NCBI GenBank assembly: GCA_963526495.1
Contig: CAURNT010000013.1
Span: forward strand, 1 to 31,073
From: CAURNT01 sp963526495
GTDB taxonomy: Bacteria > Fusobacteriota > Fusobacteriia > Fusobacteriales > Leptotrichiaceae
Reading direction: 5' to 3'
DNA length: 31,073 nt
Shown here: in pieces, positions 1 through 9,736 of the stretch
Position numbering within the stretch: the first letter of the stretch is position 1
How the letters are laid out: each line of letters begins with the position of its first letter
Made by a program: the position numbers and the translations under genes
The notes under the pieces: model-generated
The model's input: only the letters and a program-made list of their open reading frames with translations
Told to the model about the DNA's origin: nothing
The model's database searches: none

Positions 1-2088
1 AACTCTGATAGAAAAAATAACTTTAGAAATAATGAAAATGGTAATAGAGAAAGAAACTTTAAAGATGATAGACGTCCAAGAAAAGATGTTAATAACAACA
101 ATAAAGAAGTTTCGTTAGAAATACCTACCCTTGAAAGTGAAACAAAGAATAAGAATACTGGAAAAGTTAAATCTAAATTTGATAAGAAAAAATATGAAAA
201 TGAGAGAAAAGCTAAAGAAGAAGAAAGAAGATTAAAGGAATTAAGACAAGACTTTAGAAAAGAAGAAAAGAAAAAGGTTAAGAAAAAAGATAAAACTATT
301 AAATCTGAAGTAATAAGAGATGAAGAAGGTGGAGTTGGAATAGTAGTGCTACCTCAAGAAATTTCTATTAAAGATTTGTCTGAAAAATTAGGAATTAATT
401 CTTCAGATATAGTAAAAAAATTCTTCCTTCAAGGGAAAATGTTGACTGCTAATGCTATATTAACTATAGAAGAAGCAGAAGAAGTAGCTCTTGAATATAA
501 TGTAATAGTTGAAAAAGAAGAAGTAGTAGAGTTATCTTATGGAGATAAGTATGAATTAGAAATTGAAGATAGAGAAGAAGATTTATCAGAAAGAGCACCT
601 GTTATAACAATAATGGGTCACGTTGATCATGGAAAAACTTCACTTTTAGATGCTCTTCGTCATACTAATGTAATAGAAGGAGAAGCTGGAGGAATTACTC
701 AAAGAATAGGAGCTTATCAAGTATTATGGAATAATAGAAAAATTACTTTCATTGATACTCCAGGTCATGAGGCGTTTACAGAAATGCGTGTTAGAGGGGC
801 AAATATTACAGATATAGCAATATTGATAGTTGCAGCCGATGATGGTGTTAAACCTCAAACTATAGAAGCAATATCACATGCTAAAGAAGCTAATATTCCA
901 ATAATAGTTGCGATAAATAAGATAGATAAACCAGGAGCAAATCCTAATAAAGTAAAACAAGAATTATTAGAATACGGTTTAATTTCACCAGAATGGGGTG
1001 GAGATACTGAAATGGTAGAAATTTCAGCTAAGCAAAAATTAAATTTAGAAAGTTTATTAGAAACAATATTACTTACTGCAGATATTATGGAACTTAAATC
1101 AAATTCTAAGAAGAGGGCAAAAGCTGTTGTTGTAGAATCAAGACTTGATGTTCAAATGGGACCAGTTGCTGATATCCTTATTCAAGAAGGAGAATTAAAA
1201 ATTGGAGATATATTTGTATCAGGTGGAACACATGGTAGAGTTCGTAGTATGTTAGACGATAGAGGTAATAAAATAGTTAAAGCAGGTCCATCTCAACCAG
1301 TTGAAATTACAGGATTTAATGAAATACCAGAAGCTGGAGATATGCTTTATTGTGTAAATAATGATAAACAAGCTAAAAAAATTGTTGAAGACTTTAAGAA
1401 TGAAGTTAAAAATAATGAACTTAATAAAAAGAAACATATATCACTTGAAAGTTTATCTAAGGAATTAGAAGAACAACAATTGAAAGAACTTAAGTGTATT
1501 ATAAGAGCGGATTCTAAGGGATCTGTTGAAGCACTTAAAGAATCTTTATCTAAACTTTCTACAGAGCAAGTTAATATTAATATAATACAAGCTAGTGCTG
1601 GAGCAGTTACTGAAGGAGATGTAATGTTAGCTGCAGCTTCAAATGCAATAATTATAGCATTTAATGTAAGACCGACAAATAGTGCAAGAACTGAATCTGA
1701 AAAATCAGAAGTAGAAATTAGAAACTATAATGTAATATATCATGTTACAGAAGACCTTGAAAAAGCGATAAAAGGTATGTTAGATCCTGAATTTAAAGAA
1801 ATATATAATGGAAGACTTGAAGTTAAAGAAGTATTTAAGATTTCAAATGTAGGTAATGTTGCTGGAGCATTAGTTGTAGAAGGTAAAGTTATGCGTTCAT
1901 CTAAGATAAGATTATTACGTGATGGAATAATAATATTTGATGGTGAAATTGCAGCTCTTAAGAGATATAAAGATGATGCAAAAGAAGTATTACTTGGTCA
2001 AGATTGCGGAATTTCATTTAAAGACTTTAATGATATAAAAGTTGGAGATATAATTGAAGCATATGTACTTGAGCAAATAGTAAGATAG
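1..2088 (+). CDS. infB: Translation initiation factor IF-2 (5' partial)
   Basis: GTPase that places initiator fMet-tRNA on the 30S subunit and promotes subunit joining. The reading frame is open from base 1, so the start codon lies outside the window; the GTG at 346 is internal. The first ~110 visible residues are low-complexity, rich in Asn, Arg, Lys and Glu, as expected of the variable linker before the conserved core. An IF2 N-domain motif follows (P-Q-E-I-S-I-K-D-L-S-E-K-L), then the G domain with G1 GHVDHGKT (near base 616), DTPGHEAF and NKID, and the C-terminal domains that bind fMet-tRNA. The final residues lead into rbfA after 8 bases, an infB-rbfA linkage conserved across bacteria. 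Identity is certain; only the N-terminal length is unknown. Confidence 0.97.
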   Translation, partial: NSDRKNNFRNNENGNRERNFKDDRRPRKDVNNNNKEVSLEIPTLESETKNKNTGKVKSKFDKKKYENERKAKEEERRLKELRQDFRKEEKKKVKKKDKTIKSEVIRDEEGGVGIVVLPQEISIKDLSEKLGINSSDIVKKFFLQGKMLTANAILTIEEAEEVALEYNVIVEKEEVVELSYGDKYELEIEDREEDLSERAPVITIMGHVDHGKTSLLDALRHTNVIEGEAGGITQRIGAYQVLWNNRKITFIDTPGHEAFTEMRVRGANITDIAILIVAADDGVKPQTIEAISHAKEANIPIIVAINKIDKPGANPNKVKQELLEYGLISPEWGGDTEMVEISAKQKLNLESLLETILLTADIMELKSNSKKRAKAVVVESRLDVQMGPVADILIQEGELKIGDIFVSGGTHGRVRSMLDDRGNKIVKAGPSQPVEITGFNEIPEAGDMLYCVNNDKQAKKIVEDFKNEVKNNELNKKKHISLESLSKELEEQQLKELKCIIRADSKGSVEALKESLSKLSTEQVNINIIQASAGAVTEGDVMLAAASNAIIIAFNVRPTNSARTESEKSEVEIRNYNVIYHVTEDLEKAIKGMLDPEFKEIYNGRLEVKEVFKISNVGNVAGALVVEGKVMRSSKIRLLRDGIIIFDGEIAALKRYKDDAKEVLLGQDCGISFKDFNDIKVGDIIEAYVLEQIVR

Positions 2089-2096
2089 GTGATATT

Positions 2097-2468
2097 ATGA
2101 ATGATAGAAGAAGAAAAGGTCTAGAAAAAGAAGTTTCAAGAATAATAGGTACTGCTATATTATTTGAGGTTAAAAACGAAAAAATAAAGAACTTAGTTAC
2201 AGTTAAAAATGTAAGCTTATCAAGTGATGCTAGATATGCTGATGTCATATTTTCAGTCTTAGATTATAAAGAAAATATTAATAAAGATAAGTTATTGCAA
2301 GAACTTGAAAAACTTAAAGGATTTTTTAGAAAAAAAATAGGGGATAACTTACAAATTAGATATACACCTGAAGTTAGAGTGCATTTAGATGATACGATTG
2401 AATATAGTATTAAAATTTCAAAATTACTTAAAGAGAATTTAAGTAATAAAGAAGATATAGACGGGTAA
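2097..2468 (+). CDS. rbfA: Ribosome-binding factor A
   Basis: Small KH-fold protein (123 aa) that binds the 30S subunit during late maturation of the 16S rRNA 5' end. The family pattern is visible: N-terminal R-R-R-K-G-L-E-K-E-V-S-R-I-I, a central V-S-L-S-S-D-A-R-Y-A-D-V segment and the late I-R-Y-T-P-E-V-R-V-H-L-D-D-T-I-E stretch. Normal length for the family. The start is set by AGGTGA overlapping the infB stop, 8 bases after it. It sits between infB and recJ with only 5 bases to the next gene, so it is part of the same operon. Confidence 0.95.
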   Translation: MNDRRRKGLEKEVSRIIGTAILFEVKNEKIKNLVTVKNVSLSSDARYADVIFSVLDYKENINKDKLLQELEKLKGFFRKKIGDNLQIRYTPEVRVHLDDTIEYSIKISKLLKENLSNKEDIDG

Positions 2469-2473
2469 GAATT

Positions 2474-4144
2474 ATGATATGGAGAATTATTTCACACGAT
2501 ATTGATTATCTTAATGAAAAAAAAGATGAATTTAAAAGAGATGATATAATGACCACTTTATTATTAAATAAAAATATTACAACTAAGGAAGAAGTATATA
2601 ATTATTTAAATTTAAGTTATAAACATCTTAATGATCCATTTCTTTTAGAAAATATGAGAGAAATAGTAAATTTGATACTTAAATTAATGAATAATGATAA
2701 AGGTATATTAATATTTGGAGATTATGATATAGATGGTGTTTCAGGTTCTATATATTTATCAAAAATTTTAACTAAATTAAATATTAAAAATGATATATAT
2801 ATTTCTCCTAAATCTATATTGAAATATTCATTAAATGATGATTTTTTAAAAAAAATATCAAGTGGAGATTTTTCTCTTGTAATATCTGTAGATAATTCAT
2901 TTGGTAGTGAAGAAGACATTAATTTGATAAAAGAAAAAGGTATAGATGTAATAATTACAGATCACCATTTAAATGAAAAAAAATATAAGGAAGTTTTAGA
3001 GTTAAATCCTAAAAAATCACCTAATTATCCTTTTAAAGAACTTTCAGGTTCTGGTGTAGTATTTAAATTAGTTCAAGCTATATACTATACTTTAGGAAAT
3101 AGAGAAATGTCAGAAATCTATGAATATTGTGAATTAGTTGCACTAGCTACCATTGCAGATGTTATGGAATGTGTAGATGAAAATAGATTTTTAATAAAAA
3201 GAGGGTTGAAAAACTTTGCAAATTCAAAAATTAAGGCTTTAAGCTTAATTTTTCAAAATTTTAAAATAAATCCTGAATATATCACTATAAGTGATGTTAG
3301 TTATAGAATAGCACCGTTAATTAATGCTTTTGGTAAGCTAAATGATCCTACTAAAATATTAAGTTTTTTAACATCAGAATCAGAAGAAGATTTACTAAAA
3401 ACTATTAGCGAAATGTATGAGTATAATAAAGAAAGAAAAAAATATGAAAATCAGGTATTCGAAAAAATATCTAATAAATTTAAGTTATACAGAGATAAAA
3501 TTAAATATATATATTATGAAATAAATGATGAAAATATTGTAACTATGGGTTCACTTGCTTCGAGGCTTGCACTTGAATTTCGTGTTCCTGTAATATTGAT
3601 ATCAATAGAAGGGAATTACTGTAAAGGTTCATGTAGAAGTCTTTCAGATTCAAATATTTATGATTTTATAACTAAATTTTCAGAATATTATATAAATTTT
3701 GGAGGTCATGATTTAGCAGCCGGTTTTCTTATAACCAAGAAAAATTTAAATTTAATAAAAAGAAAAATGAAAAATGGGTTAATTAATCTTAGTAAAAAAA
3801 TAAGAAAAAATCATGAAATAGTAATAGATAAAAAAGTAAGCTTAAAAGAAATTGGTGTAAAAAAAGTGAAAGAAATACAAACTTTAGGACCTTTTGGTCT
3901 TTCAAATAGTGAACCTAATTTCTATGATGAAGATATAGTATTTAAAAATTTGTTTAAATTTGGAGTAGATAATAATCATTTTAAAGCAAGTGTATATAAG
4001 AATGGAAAAGAATTTAATGTTTTAGGATATAATTTAGTTGATAAATTAGACTTGAAAAAAATTAATAAATCCTATAAAATAATATATACACCTGAGTTAG
4101 TAAGTAAAAAAACAGTAAGAATAAAATTGAAAGATATTAAATAG
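2474..4144 (+). CDS. recJ: Single-stranded-DNA-specific exonuclease RecJ (DHH family)
   Basis: 5'-3' exonuclease on single-stranded DNA, used in recombinational and mismatch repair; manganese-dependent DHH phosphoesterase. Visible motifs: G-D-Y-D-I-D-G-V-S-G (residues 82-91), V-D-N-S-F (139-143), the eponymous D-H-H (163-165), L-V-A-L-A-T-I-A-D-V-M, and the DHHA1 motif G-G-H-D-L-A-A-G-F near residue 410, followed by an OB-like C-terminal part. At 556 aa it is typical of a compact RecJ. The third motif reads DNS where DCG or DNG is more common, a mild variation next to a metal ligand. It is closely spaced between rbfA and tig. A RecJ-like paralogue cannot be excluded, but the domain order fits RecJ. 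Confidence 0.9.
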   Translation: MIWRIISHDIDYLNEKKDEFKRDDIMTTLLLNKNITTKEEVYNYLNLSYKHLNDPFLLENMREIVNLILKLMNNDKGILIFGDYDIDGVSGSIYLSKILTKLNIKNDIYISPKSILKYSLNDDFLKKISSGDFSLVISVDNSFGSEEDINLIKEKGIDVIITDHHLNEKKYKEVLELNPKKSPNYPFKELSGSGVVFKLVQAIYYTLGNREMSEIYEYCELVALATIADVMECVDENRFLIKRGLKNFANSKIKALSLIFQNFKINPEYITISDVSYRIAPLINAFGKLNDPTKILSFLTSESEEDLLKTISEMYEYNKERKKYENQVFEKISNKFKLYRDKIKYIYYEINDENIVTMGSLASRLALEFRVPVILISIEGNYCKGSCRSLSDSNIYDFITKFSEYYINFGGHDLAAGFLITKKNLNLIKRKMKNGLINLSKKIRKNHEIVIDKKVSLKEIGVKKVKEIQTLGPFGLSNSEPNFYDEDIVFKNLFKFGVDNNHFKASVYKNGKEFNVLGYNLVDKLDLKKINKSYKIIYTPELVSKKTVRIKLKDIK

Positions 4145-4152
4145 GAGGAAAA

Positions 4153-5427
4153 ATGAAAAAAGAAATATTAAATGGATCAGAAGTTGCATTTGAGATAATA
4201 AAAGATGGGGAGGATTTTGCTAAATTAAGAAAAGACGTATTATCAAAATTCAAAAATGTTAAAGTTGATGGATTTAGAAAAGGACATGTACCTGAAGATG
4301 TTATAGAAAAAACATTTGCTGATGATATAAGAGATGAAATATTAAATAGAGTAATAAGAGAAGAATATGCTGAAGTATTAAAAGATAAATCATTTAAACC
4401 TGTAAGTGAATTACAAATCACAGATTTAAAATTAGAAAAAGATAGTTTAAAAGTTAACTTGAAAGTTGCAGTATTCCCTGAATTTGATTTACCTGAATAT
4501 AAAGGATTAAATGTAGAATTAGAAAAAGCTGAAGTAAGTGATGAAGATGTTTCGGCTCAATTAGATAGAATGCTTTCAAGAGCTAAAAAATATGAAAAAA
4601 CAACAAGAGAAGAAGCTCAAAATGGAGATATAGCTAATATAGATTTTGAAGGATTTATAGATGGTGTTGCATTTGAAGGTGGAAAAGCACAAGGACATAA
4701 ATTAGAATTAGGTTCTAAAACATTTATAGATAATTTTGAAGAACAAATTGTTGGACACAAAGTAGGAGAAGAATTTGAAGTAAATGTTAAATTCCCTGAA
4801 GAATATCATGCAGAAAATTTAAAAGGTAAACCAGCAGTATTTAAAGTTAAATTAAATTCTTTAGAAGAAATAGTATTACCTGAATTAAATGATGATTTTG
4901 CTAAAGAAAATGGGGCAGATACACTTGAAGATTTAAAAACTAATGTACGTGCAAACTTATTAGTAGAAAAAGAAAATCAAGCTAAAAATGTAAAATTAAG
5001 TAAAATTGTTGAAAAAATAGTTGATGGTGTTAATATAGAAGTTCCAGAAATATTAGTTGAACAAGATATAGATGCAAATATAGCTCAATTTGTTCAACAA
5101 TTACAAATGCAAGGAATGAACTTAGAATCATATTTAAGTATGACAGGTCAAACTGTTGAAAAAATGAGAGAAGATTTAAGAGCAAATGCTATAAAAGGTA
5201 TTAAGACTAGCTTTGTATTATCTAAAGTTGGAGAAACAGAAGATATAAAAGTAAGTGATGAAGATATAGAGAATGAATTAAAAAATATAGCTTCTATGTA
5301 TGGAATGGATGTAGAGACAATTAAATCTGAACTTGAAAAATCAGGGGAATTAGGAAGATATATTGGAAGAATAAATTCTCAATTATTCTTCGGAAAGATA
5401 AATGAATTCTTATTAGAAAATAATTAA
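4153..5427 (+). CDS. tig: Trigger factor, ribosome-associated chaperone
   Basis: Chaperone and peptidyl-prolyl isomerase that docks beside the ribosomal exit tunnel and shields nascent chains. The ribosome-docking signature V-D-G-F-R-K-G-H-V-P lies near residues 37-46 of the N-terminal domain. A FKBP-like PPIase domain follows (E-E-A-Q-N-G-D-I-A-N-I-D-F-E-G-F near 155), then a helical C-terminal chaperone domain ending near residue 424, which is the normal length. Start fixed by AGGAGG 5-6 bases upstream. It heads the tig-clpP-clpX-lon set and is separated from clpP by a hairpin at 5433-5459. Confidence 0.96.
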   Translation: MKKEILNGSEVAFEIIKDGEDFAKLRKDVLSKFKNVKVDGFRKGHVPEDVIEKTFADDIRDEILNRVIREEYAEVLKDKSFKPVSELQITDLKLEKDSLKVNLKVAVFPEFDLPEYKGLNVELEKAEVSDEDVSAQLDRMLSRAKKYEKTTREEAQNGDIANIDFEGFIDGVAFEGGKAQGHKLELGSKTFIDNFEEQIVGHKVGEEFEVNVKFPEEYHAENLKGKPAVFKVKLNSLEEIVLPELNDDFAKENGADTLEDLKTNVRANLLVEKENQAKNVKLSKIVEKIVDGVNIEVPEILVEQDIDANIAQFVQQLQMQGMNLESYLSMTGQTVEKMREDLRANAIKGIKTSFVLSKVGETEDIKVSDEDIENELKNIASMYGMDVETIKSELEKSGELGRYIGRINSQLFFGKINEFLLENN

Positions 5428-5432
5428 TTATA

Positions 5433-5459
5433 GAAAACTAGACCCTGTGTCTAGTTTTC
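5433..5459 (+). terminator. Hairpin between tig and clpP (partial terminator or processing site)
   Basis: Perfect 11-bp inverted repeat (5433-5443 with 5449-5459) and a 5-nt loop. It ends in four T but no extended T-run follows, so it is a weak terminator at best. It could reduce readthrough from tig into clpP or protect the upstream mRNA 3' end. No convincing promoter is visible between it and clpP. Confidence 0.5.
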
Positions 5460-5480
5460 GTTATAAAGAATGGAGGAAAA

Positions 5481-6056
5481 ATGTCTTTATTACCTTATGT
5501 TATAGAAAATGAAGGACAAGGTGAAAGAAGTTATGATATATATTCTAGACTTTTAAAAGATAGAATAATATTTTTAAGTGGAGAAATAAATACAGAAATG
5601 GCAAATGCAATAATAGCACAATTGCTGTTTCTAAATGCACAAGATAAAGAAAAAGATATAACAATGTATATAAATTCACCTGGAGGACAAGTAACGGCAG
5701 GACTTGGTATATATGATACAATGAATCATATATCTTGTGATGTTGCAACTGTATGTATAGGAATGGCTGCAAGTATGGGCGCTTTTCTATTATCTTCAGG
5801 TGCAAAAGGGAAAAGATATGCACTACCTAATGCTGAAATTATGATACATCAACCATTAGGAGGAGCAAGAGGACAAGCAACAGATATACAAATTGTTGCA
5901 GAAAATATTATAAAAATTAAGAAAAAACTAGCAACTATATTAGCCCAAAATACTGGTCAAGATTATGATAAAGTTATAGCTGATACAGAACGTGATAATT
6001 ATTTAGATGCAAGTGAAGCTAAAGAATATGGTCTAGTTGATAGTGTATTGGAGTAA
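5481..6056 (+). CDS. clpP: ATP-dependent Clp protease proteolytic subunit ClpP
   Basis: Serine protease that forms the double-heptamer chamber and degrades substrates unfolded by ClpX. The catalytic triad is readable: Ser98 in G-M-A-A-S-M-G, His123 in M-I-H-Q-P and Asp172 in E-R-D-N-Y. At 191 aa it has normal length with the short N-terminal axial segment S-L-L-P-Y-V-I-E. Preceded by TGGAGG with 7-base spacing. clpX follows after 4 bases, so the two are co-translated. Confidence 0.97.
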   Translation: MSLLPYVIENEGQGERSYDIYSRLLKDRIIFLSGEINTEMANAIIAQLLFLNAQDKEKDITMYINSPGGQVTAGLGIYDTMNHISCDVATVCIGMAASMGAFLLSSGAKGKRYALPNAEIMIHQPLGGARGQATDIQIVAENIIKIKKKLATILAQNTGQDYDKVIADTERDNYLDASEAKEYGLVDSVLE

Positions 6057-6060
6057 TGAT

Positions 6061-7287
6061 ATGATAGAAGAATTAAAAACATGCTCATTTTGTGGGAAAA
6101 ATGAAGAAGAGGTTTTAACTCTATATTCTAATGATGATATGACAGCCTTTATATGTGATGAGTGTATAACTCAACGTGAAGGATATTTGGAATCTGAAGA
6201 TGAAGAAGAAAAGAGATTTGATTATACTTTATTAAAACCAAAAGAAATAAAAGCAAAATTAGATGAATATATAATAGGGCAAGAAAGTGCAAAAAAAGTA
6301 CTTTCAGTTGCTGTATATAATCACTTTAAAAGAATAAATATGATAGATAATGATGAAATAGAAATGCAAAAATCAAATATTCTTTTAATAGGACCAACAG
6401 GTTCAGGTAAAACATTATTAGCACAAACTTTAGCAAAAATATTAAATGTTCCTTTAGCGATAGCTGATGCAACAACAGTTACAGAAGCAGGATATGTTGG
6501 TGATGATGTAGAAAATGTATTATTAAAACTAATAAAAGCGGCTGATTATGATATAGAACTTGCACAAAGAGGAATAATATATATAGATGAAATAGATAAA
6601 ATTGCAAGAAAATCAGAAAATACATCTATTACTCGTGATGTATCTGGTGAAGGAGTTCAACAAGCATTATTAAAAATAATAGAAGGAACGGTTTCTAGTG
6701 TACCTCCACAAGGTGGAAGGAAACATCCTAATCAAGAAATGATAGAAATAGATACAACTAATATTTTATTTATAGTAGGTGGTGCTTTTGCCGGACTTGA
6801 AAATAAAATAAAATCTAGACTTAATAAAAAACAAATAGGGTTTGGATTAAAAAATGATAAAACAGAACTAGATGATATGAGTATATTTGAACATGTATTA
6901 CCTGAAGATATTAGAAAGTTTGGTATAATTCCTGAACTTATAGGTAGATTACCAGTAATTACAGCTTTATCTGAGTTGAATAAGGAAGCTCTTAAGTCTA
7001 TATTAACCAAACCTAAAAATGCTATTGTAAAACAATATAAGAAATATTTTGAACTTGAAAATGTTAATCTTGAATTTGAAGAGGAAGCTATAGATGAAAT
7101 AGCAGAGCTTGCACTTAAGAGAAAAATAGGAGCTAGAGGGTTAAGAAGTATAATAGAAAATACTATGATGGATTTGATGTATGAAATACCATCGCAAGAA
7201 AATGTTGAAAAAGTAGTTGTTACTAAAGAATTAATTAAAGAAAAAAATGAAAATTTCATTAAAAGTGAAGAAAGAAAGGAAAATTAA
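6061..7287 (+). CDS. clpX: ATP-dependent Clp protease ATP-binding subunit ClpX
   Basis: AAA+ unfoldase that recognises substrates and threads them into ClpP. N-terminal zinc-binding domain with Cys8, Cys11, Cys32 and Cys35; Walker A GPTGSGKT (111-118), pore-loop G-Y-V-G, Walker B I-I-Y-I-D-E-I-D-K, and the I-G-F loop (in K-K-Q-I-G-F-G-L-K) that docks on ClpP. The frame is open upstream to 6037, but that would overlap clpP and add eight odd residues; ATG 6061, 7 bases after TTGGAG, gives the canonical zinc-finger N-terminus and a 408-aa protein. The stop overlaps the lon start by one base (TAATG), indicating translational coupling. Confidence 0.97.
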   Translation: MIEELKTCSFCGKNEEEVLTLYSNDDMTAFICDECITQREGYLESEDEEEKRFDYTLLKPKEIKAKLDEYIIGQESAKKVLSVAVYNHFKRINMIDNDEIEMQKSNILLIGPTGSGKTLLAQTLAKILNVPLAIADATTVTEAGYVGDDVENVLLKLIKAADYDIELAQRGIIYIDEIDKIARKSENTSITRDVSGEGVQQALLKIIEGTVSSVPPQGGRKHPNQEMIEIDTTNILFIVGGAFAGLENKIKSRLNKKQIGFGLKNDKTELDDMSIFEHVLPEDIRKFGIIPELIGRLPVITALSELNKEALKSILTKPKNAIVKQYKKYFELENVNLEFEEEAIDEIAELALKRKIGARGLRSIIENTMMDLMYEIPSQENVEKVVVTKELIKEKNENFIKSEERKEN

Positions 7288-9620
7288 TGACAAAAAAAAG
7301 GAAACTTCTTCCTTTTATTCCAACAAGAGAAATACTATTTTATCCACAAGCAGTTATACCTATTATAGTTGGAAGAGATTTTTCTAAAATAGCAATAGAT
7401 GAATCTATGGAAAAATATGAAGGTAATATTATATTATCTATACAAAAAGATTCAAAAAATGAAGAAATTGAGGGATATGAAGATATAAATGAAGTTGGGG
7501 TAGTTGCTAAAATTATTCAAATAATTAAATTACCTGACGGAAATTTAAGGGTATTGATAGAAGGAATAGATAGGGTAAAAATAGAAAGTATTGAAGGTTT
7601 AAATCAAAATGGATATTTTAGTGCGGAATATGAGCTATATCCAGTAGAAAATCTTAAAACTAAAAATGAAAAAAAATATAGAATGTATTTGGAAAAGGTG
7701 GTAGAAGAAGTAAATCAAAATAATAAAAATTCTTTACCGGAAGATATAATGAGAGCTATATTTGAAATAAATCCATTTGATATAATGATATATACATTAG
7801 CTACAACTTTAGATTTAAGTGAAGAAGATAGAGTGAAAATACTTGAAGCCAATGACATAGATGATATGTTTAAAATATTATCAAATGCTATAAAAGTGAT
7901 ACGTGAATTTAATAAAATAGATAAATCTGTAGAAGATAGAGTTAAGAAAAATATAGAAGAAAATCAAAAACAATACTATATTAGAGAAAAAATAAAAGGT
8001 CTGTATTCAGAACTTGATGAAAATGATATGGAAGAAGAAGTTAATGAATTGTATGATTCAATAACAAAAAGAGATTTACCTAAAGAATTAAAAGAAAAAT
8101 TAAATAAAGAATTATCTAGACTTAAAAAATTAAATGATATGTCAGCAGAAGCGGGTGTTATTAGATCATATATAGAAAGTATTTTAGAAATTCCTTGGGA
8201 AAGAGAAGAAATTAAAAATATAGATATATTTAAAGCAGAAAAAATATTAAATGATGAGCATTTTGGATTAAAACAAGTTAAAGATACTATACTTGAAAAT
8301 TTAGCTGTTAGTCAATTAAATAAAGATAATGATAAAAAAGCTCCGAATATAATATGTCTTGTGGGACCACCGGGTGTTGGTAAAACTTCACTAGGGAAGT
8401 CTATTGCAAATGCTATGAATAGAGAATTTGAAAGAATTTCATTAGGTGGAGTTCACGATGAATCGGAAATTAGAGGACATAGAAGAACATATATAGGAGC
8501 TATGCCTGGTAGAATAATAGAGGCTTTAAAGAAAGTTAAAGTTAGTAATCCTGTAATATTATTAGATGAAATAGATAAATTATCATCTGATTTTAAAGGA
8601 GATCCAGCATCAGCATTACTTGAAGTATTAGATCCATCTCAAAATAAAACATTTAAAGATAATTATGTAGACTTTGAATATGATTTATCTGATGCATTCT
8701 TTATATGCACTGCCAATGATTTATCAACTATTCCAAGACCGTTATTAGATAGAATGGAAGTTATATATATAGATTCATATACTATACAAGAAAAATTACA
8801 TATTGCTAAAAATTATTTAGTGAAACAAGCTAAGATTGAAACAAGTATAAATGATGTTAGACTTTCAGATAATGTATTGCTTGATATTATAAATAAATAT
8901 ACAAGCGAGGCAGGAGTTAGAAATTTAAAAAGAGAAATAGTTAAAATATTTAGAAAGATAGCAAGACAAAAACTTGAAACACCTGATGCTAAATTTAGTA
9001 TAAATATAAAAAATTTATCTAAATTTTTGGGACCTGAAAAATTTAAAAAAGATAAAATGGTAGATAAGATTTCAAAGCTTGGAGTTGTTAAAGGATTAGC
9101 ATGGACTATAGTTGGTGGGACAACACTTGATGTTGAAGCTGTAAAAATGAAAGGTAAAGGCTTGTTTCAATTTACAGGTAAATTGGGTGATGTAATGAAA
9201 GAATCAACACAAGTTGCCTATACTTATGTTAGAGCAAATAGTGATAAGTTAGGAATTAATATTGATGATTTCTATACTAAATATGATATTCATTTACATT
9301 TTCCAGAAGGAGCTACACCTAAAGATGGACCATCAGCAGGTATAACAATTACAACAGCTATAGTTTCTGTATTATCAGAAAGAAAAGTAAGGCAAAATAT
9401 AGCGATGACAGGAGAAATTACAATAACAGGTGATGTACTTCCAGTTGGTGGAATAAAAGAAAAAGTTTTAGGGGCTCATAGAATAGGTATAAGAGAAATT
9501 ATATTACCTTATGATAATAAAGGTGATACAGTAGAGCTTACAGATGAAGTTTTAAAAGAATTAAAAATTCATTATGTAAAAAGATATGAAGAAGTAGAAA
9601 ATATAGTTTTTAATAATTAA
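7287..9620 (+). CDS. lon: Endopeptidase La (Lon protease)
   Basis: Cytosolic ATP-dependent serine protease for misfolded and regulatory proteins. An N-terminal LON substrate-binding domain (L-P-F-I-P-T-R-E-I-L-F-Y-P) is followed by a helical linker, an AAA+ module with Walker A G-P-P-G-V-G-K-T (Lys366) and Walker B I-L-L-D-E-I-D-K, and a C-terminal protease domain with the Ser-Lys dyad Ser683 (K-D-G-P-S-A-G) and Lys726 (I-K-E-K-V-L-G-A-H). The 43-residue Ser-Lys spacing equals that of E. coli Lon as I remember it. 777 aa, standard LonA. Last gene of the housekeeping block: a strong promoter begins directly after its stop, and no hairpin terminator is visible between them. Confidence 0.97.
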   Translation: MTKKRKLLPFIPTREILFYPQAVIPIIVGRDFSKIAIDESMEKYEGNIILSIQKDSKNEEIEGYEDINEVGVVAKIIQIIKLPDGNLRVLIEGIDRVKIESIEGLNQNGYFSAEYELYPVENLKTKNEKKYRMYLEKVVEEVNQNNKNSLPEDIMRAIFEINPFDIMIYTLATTLDLSEEDRVKILEANDIDDMFKILSNAIKVIREFNKIDKSVEDRVKKNIEENQKQYYIREKIKGLYSELDENDMEEEVNELYDSITKRDLPKELKEKLNKELSRLKKLNDMSAEAGVIRSYIESILEIPWEREEIKNIDIFKAEKILNDEHFGLKQVKDTILENLAVSQLNKDNDKKAPNIICLVGPPGVGKTSLGKSIANAMNREFERISLGGVHDESEIRGHRRTYIGAMPGRIIEALKKVKVSNPVILLDEIDKLSSDFKGDPASALLEVLDPSQNKTFKDNYVDFEYDLSDAFFICTANDLSTIPRPLLDRMEVIYIDSYTIQEKLHIAKNYLVKQAKIETSINDVRLSDNVLLDIINKYTSEAGVRNLKREIVKIFRKIARQKLETPDAKFSINIKNLSKFLGPEKFKKDKMVDKISKLGVVKGLAWTIVGGTTLDVEAVKMKGKGLFQFTGKLGDVMKESTQVAYTYVRANSDKLGINIDDFYTKYDIHLHFPEGATPKDGPSAGITITTAIVSVLSERKVRQNIAMTGEITITGDVLPVGGIKEKVLGAHRIGIREIILPYDNKGDTVELTDEVLKELKIHYVKRYEEVENIVFNN

Positions 9621-9621
9621 T

Positions 9622-9649
9622 TTGTATAATTTAATTTTTGAGGTATAAT
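9622..9649 (+). promoter_or_regulatory. Sigma-70 promoter for the autotransporter transcription unit
   Basis: TTGTAT (9622-9627), a 16-base spacer and a perfect TATAAT (9644-9649), starting right after the lon stop. Transcription should begin near 9656, giving a leader of about 60-80 bases that carries an AGGAGG and TA-rich hairpins. Confidence 0.65.
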
Positions 9650-9676
9650 TTATTAGAAATAAATTTTTAAATAAAA

Positions 9677-9733
9677 AGGAGGAAGTATATATATTATATA
9701 TATACTTGTGTATATATGTATGTATATATATAT
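9677..9733 (+). promoter_or_regulatory. Structured ribosome-binding region with TA repeats
   Basis: AGGAGG at 9677-9682 is the only good Shine-Dalgarno before the autotransporter, yet the nearest in-frame ATG codons are 33 (9716) and 54 (9737) bases downstream. Immediately after it lies a perfect 11-bp hairpin (9683-9693 with 9697-9707, loop TTA). A second TA run (9711-9733) can form another stem, for example 9711-9717 with 9724-9730. Folding the first stem leaves 8 bases before ATG 9716; folding both leaves about 9 bases before ATG 9737. The dinucleotide repeats are prone to length change. Confidence 0.55.
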
Positions 9734-9736
9734 GTT

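Noticed and set aside
6037..6060. Upstream start for clpX
   Set aside because: It would overlap clpP and add eight residues before the canonical zinc-finger N-terminus; ATG 6061 has a proper Shine-Dalgarno.
6732..7259. Long minus-strand reading frame opposite clpX
   Set aside because: Ser/Ile/Leu-rich shadow of the clpX codons, without start signals or recognisable protein pattern.
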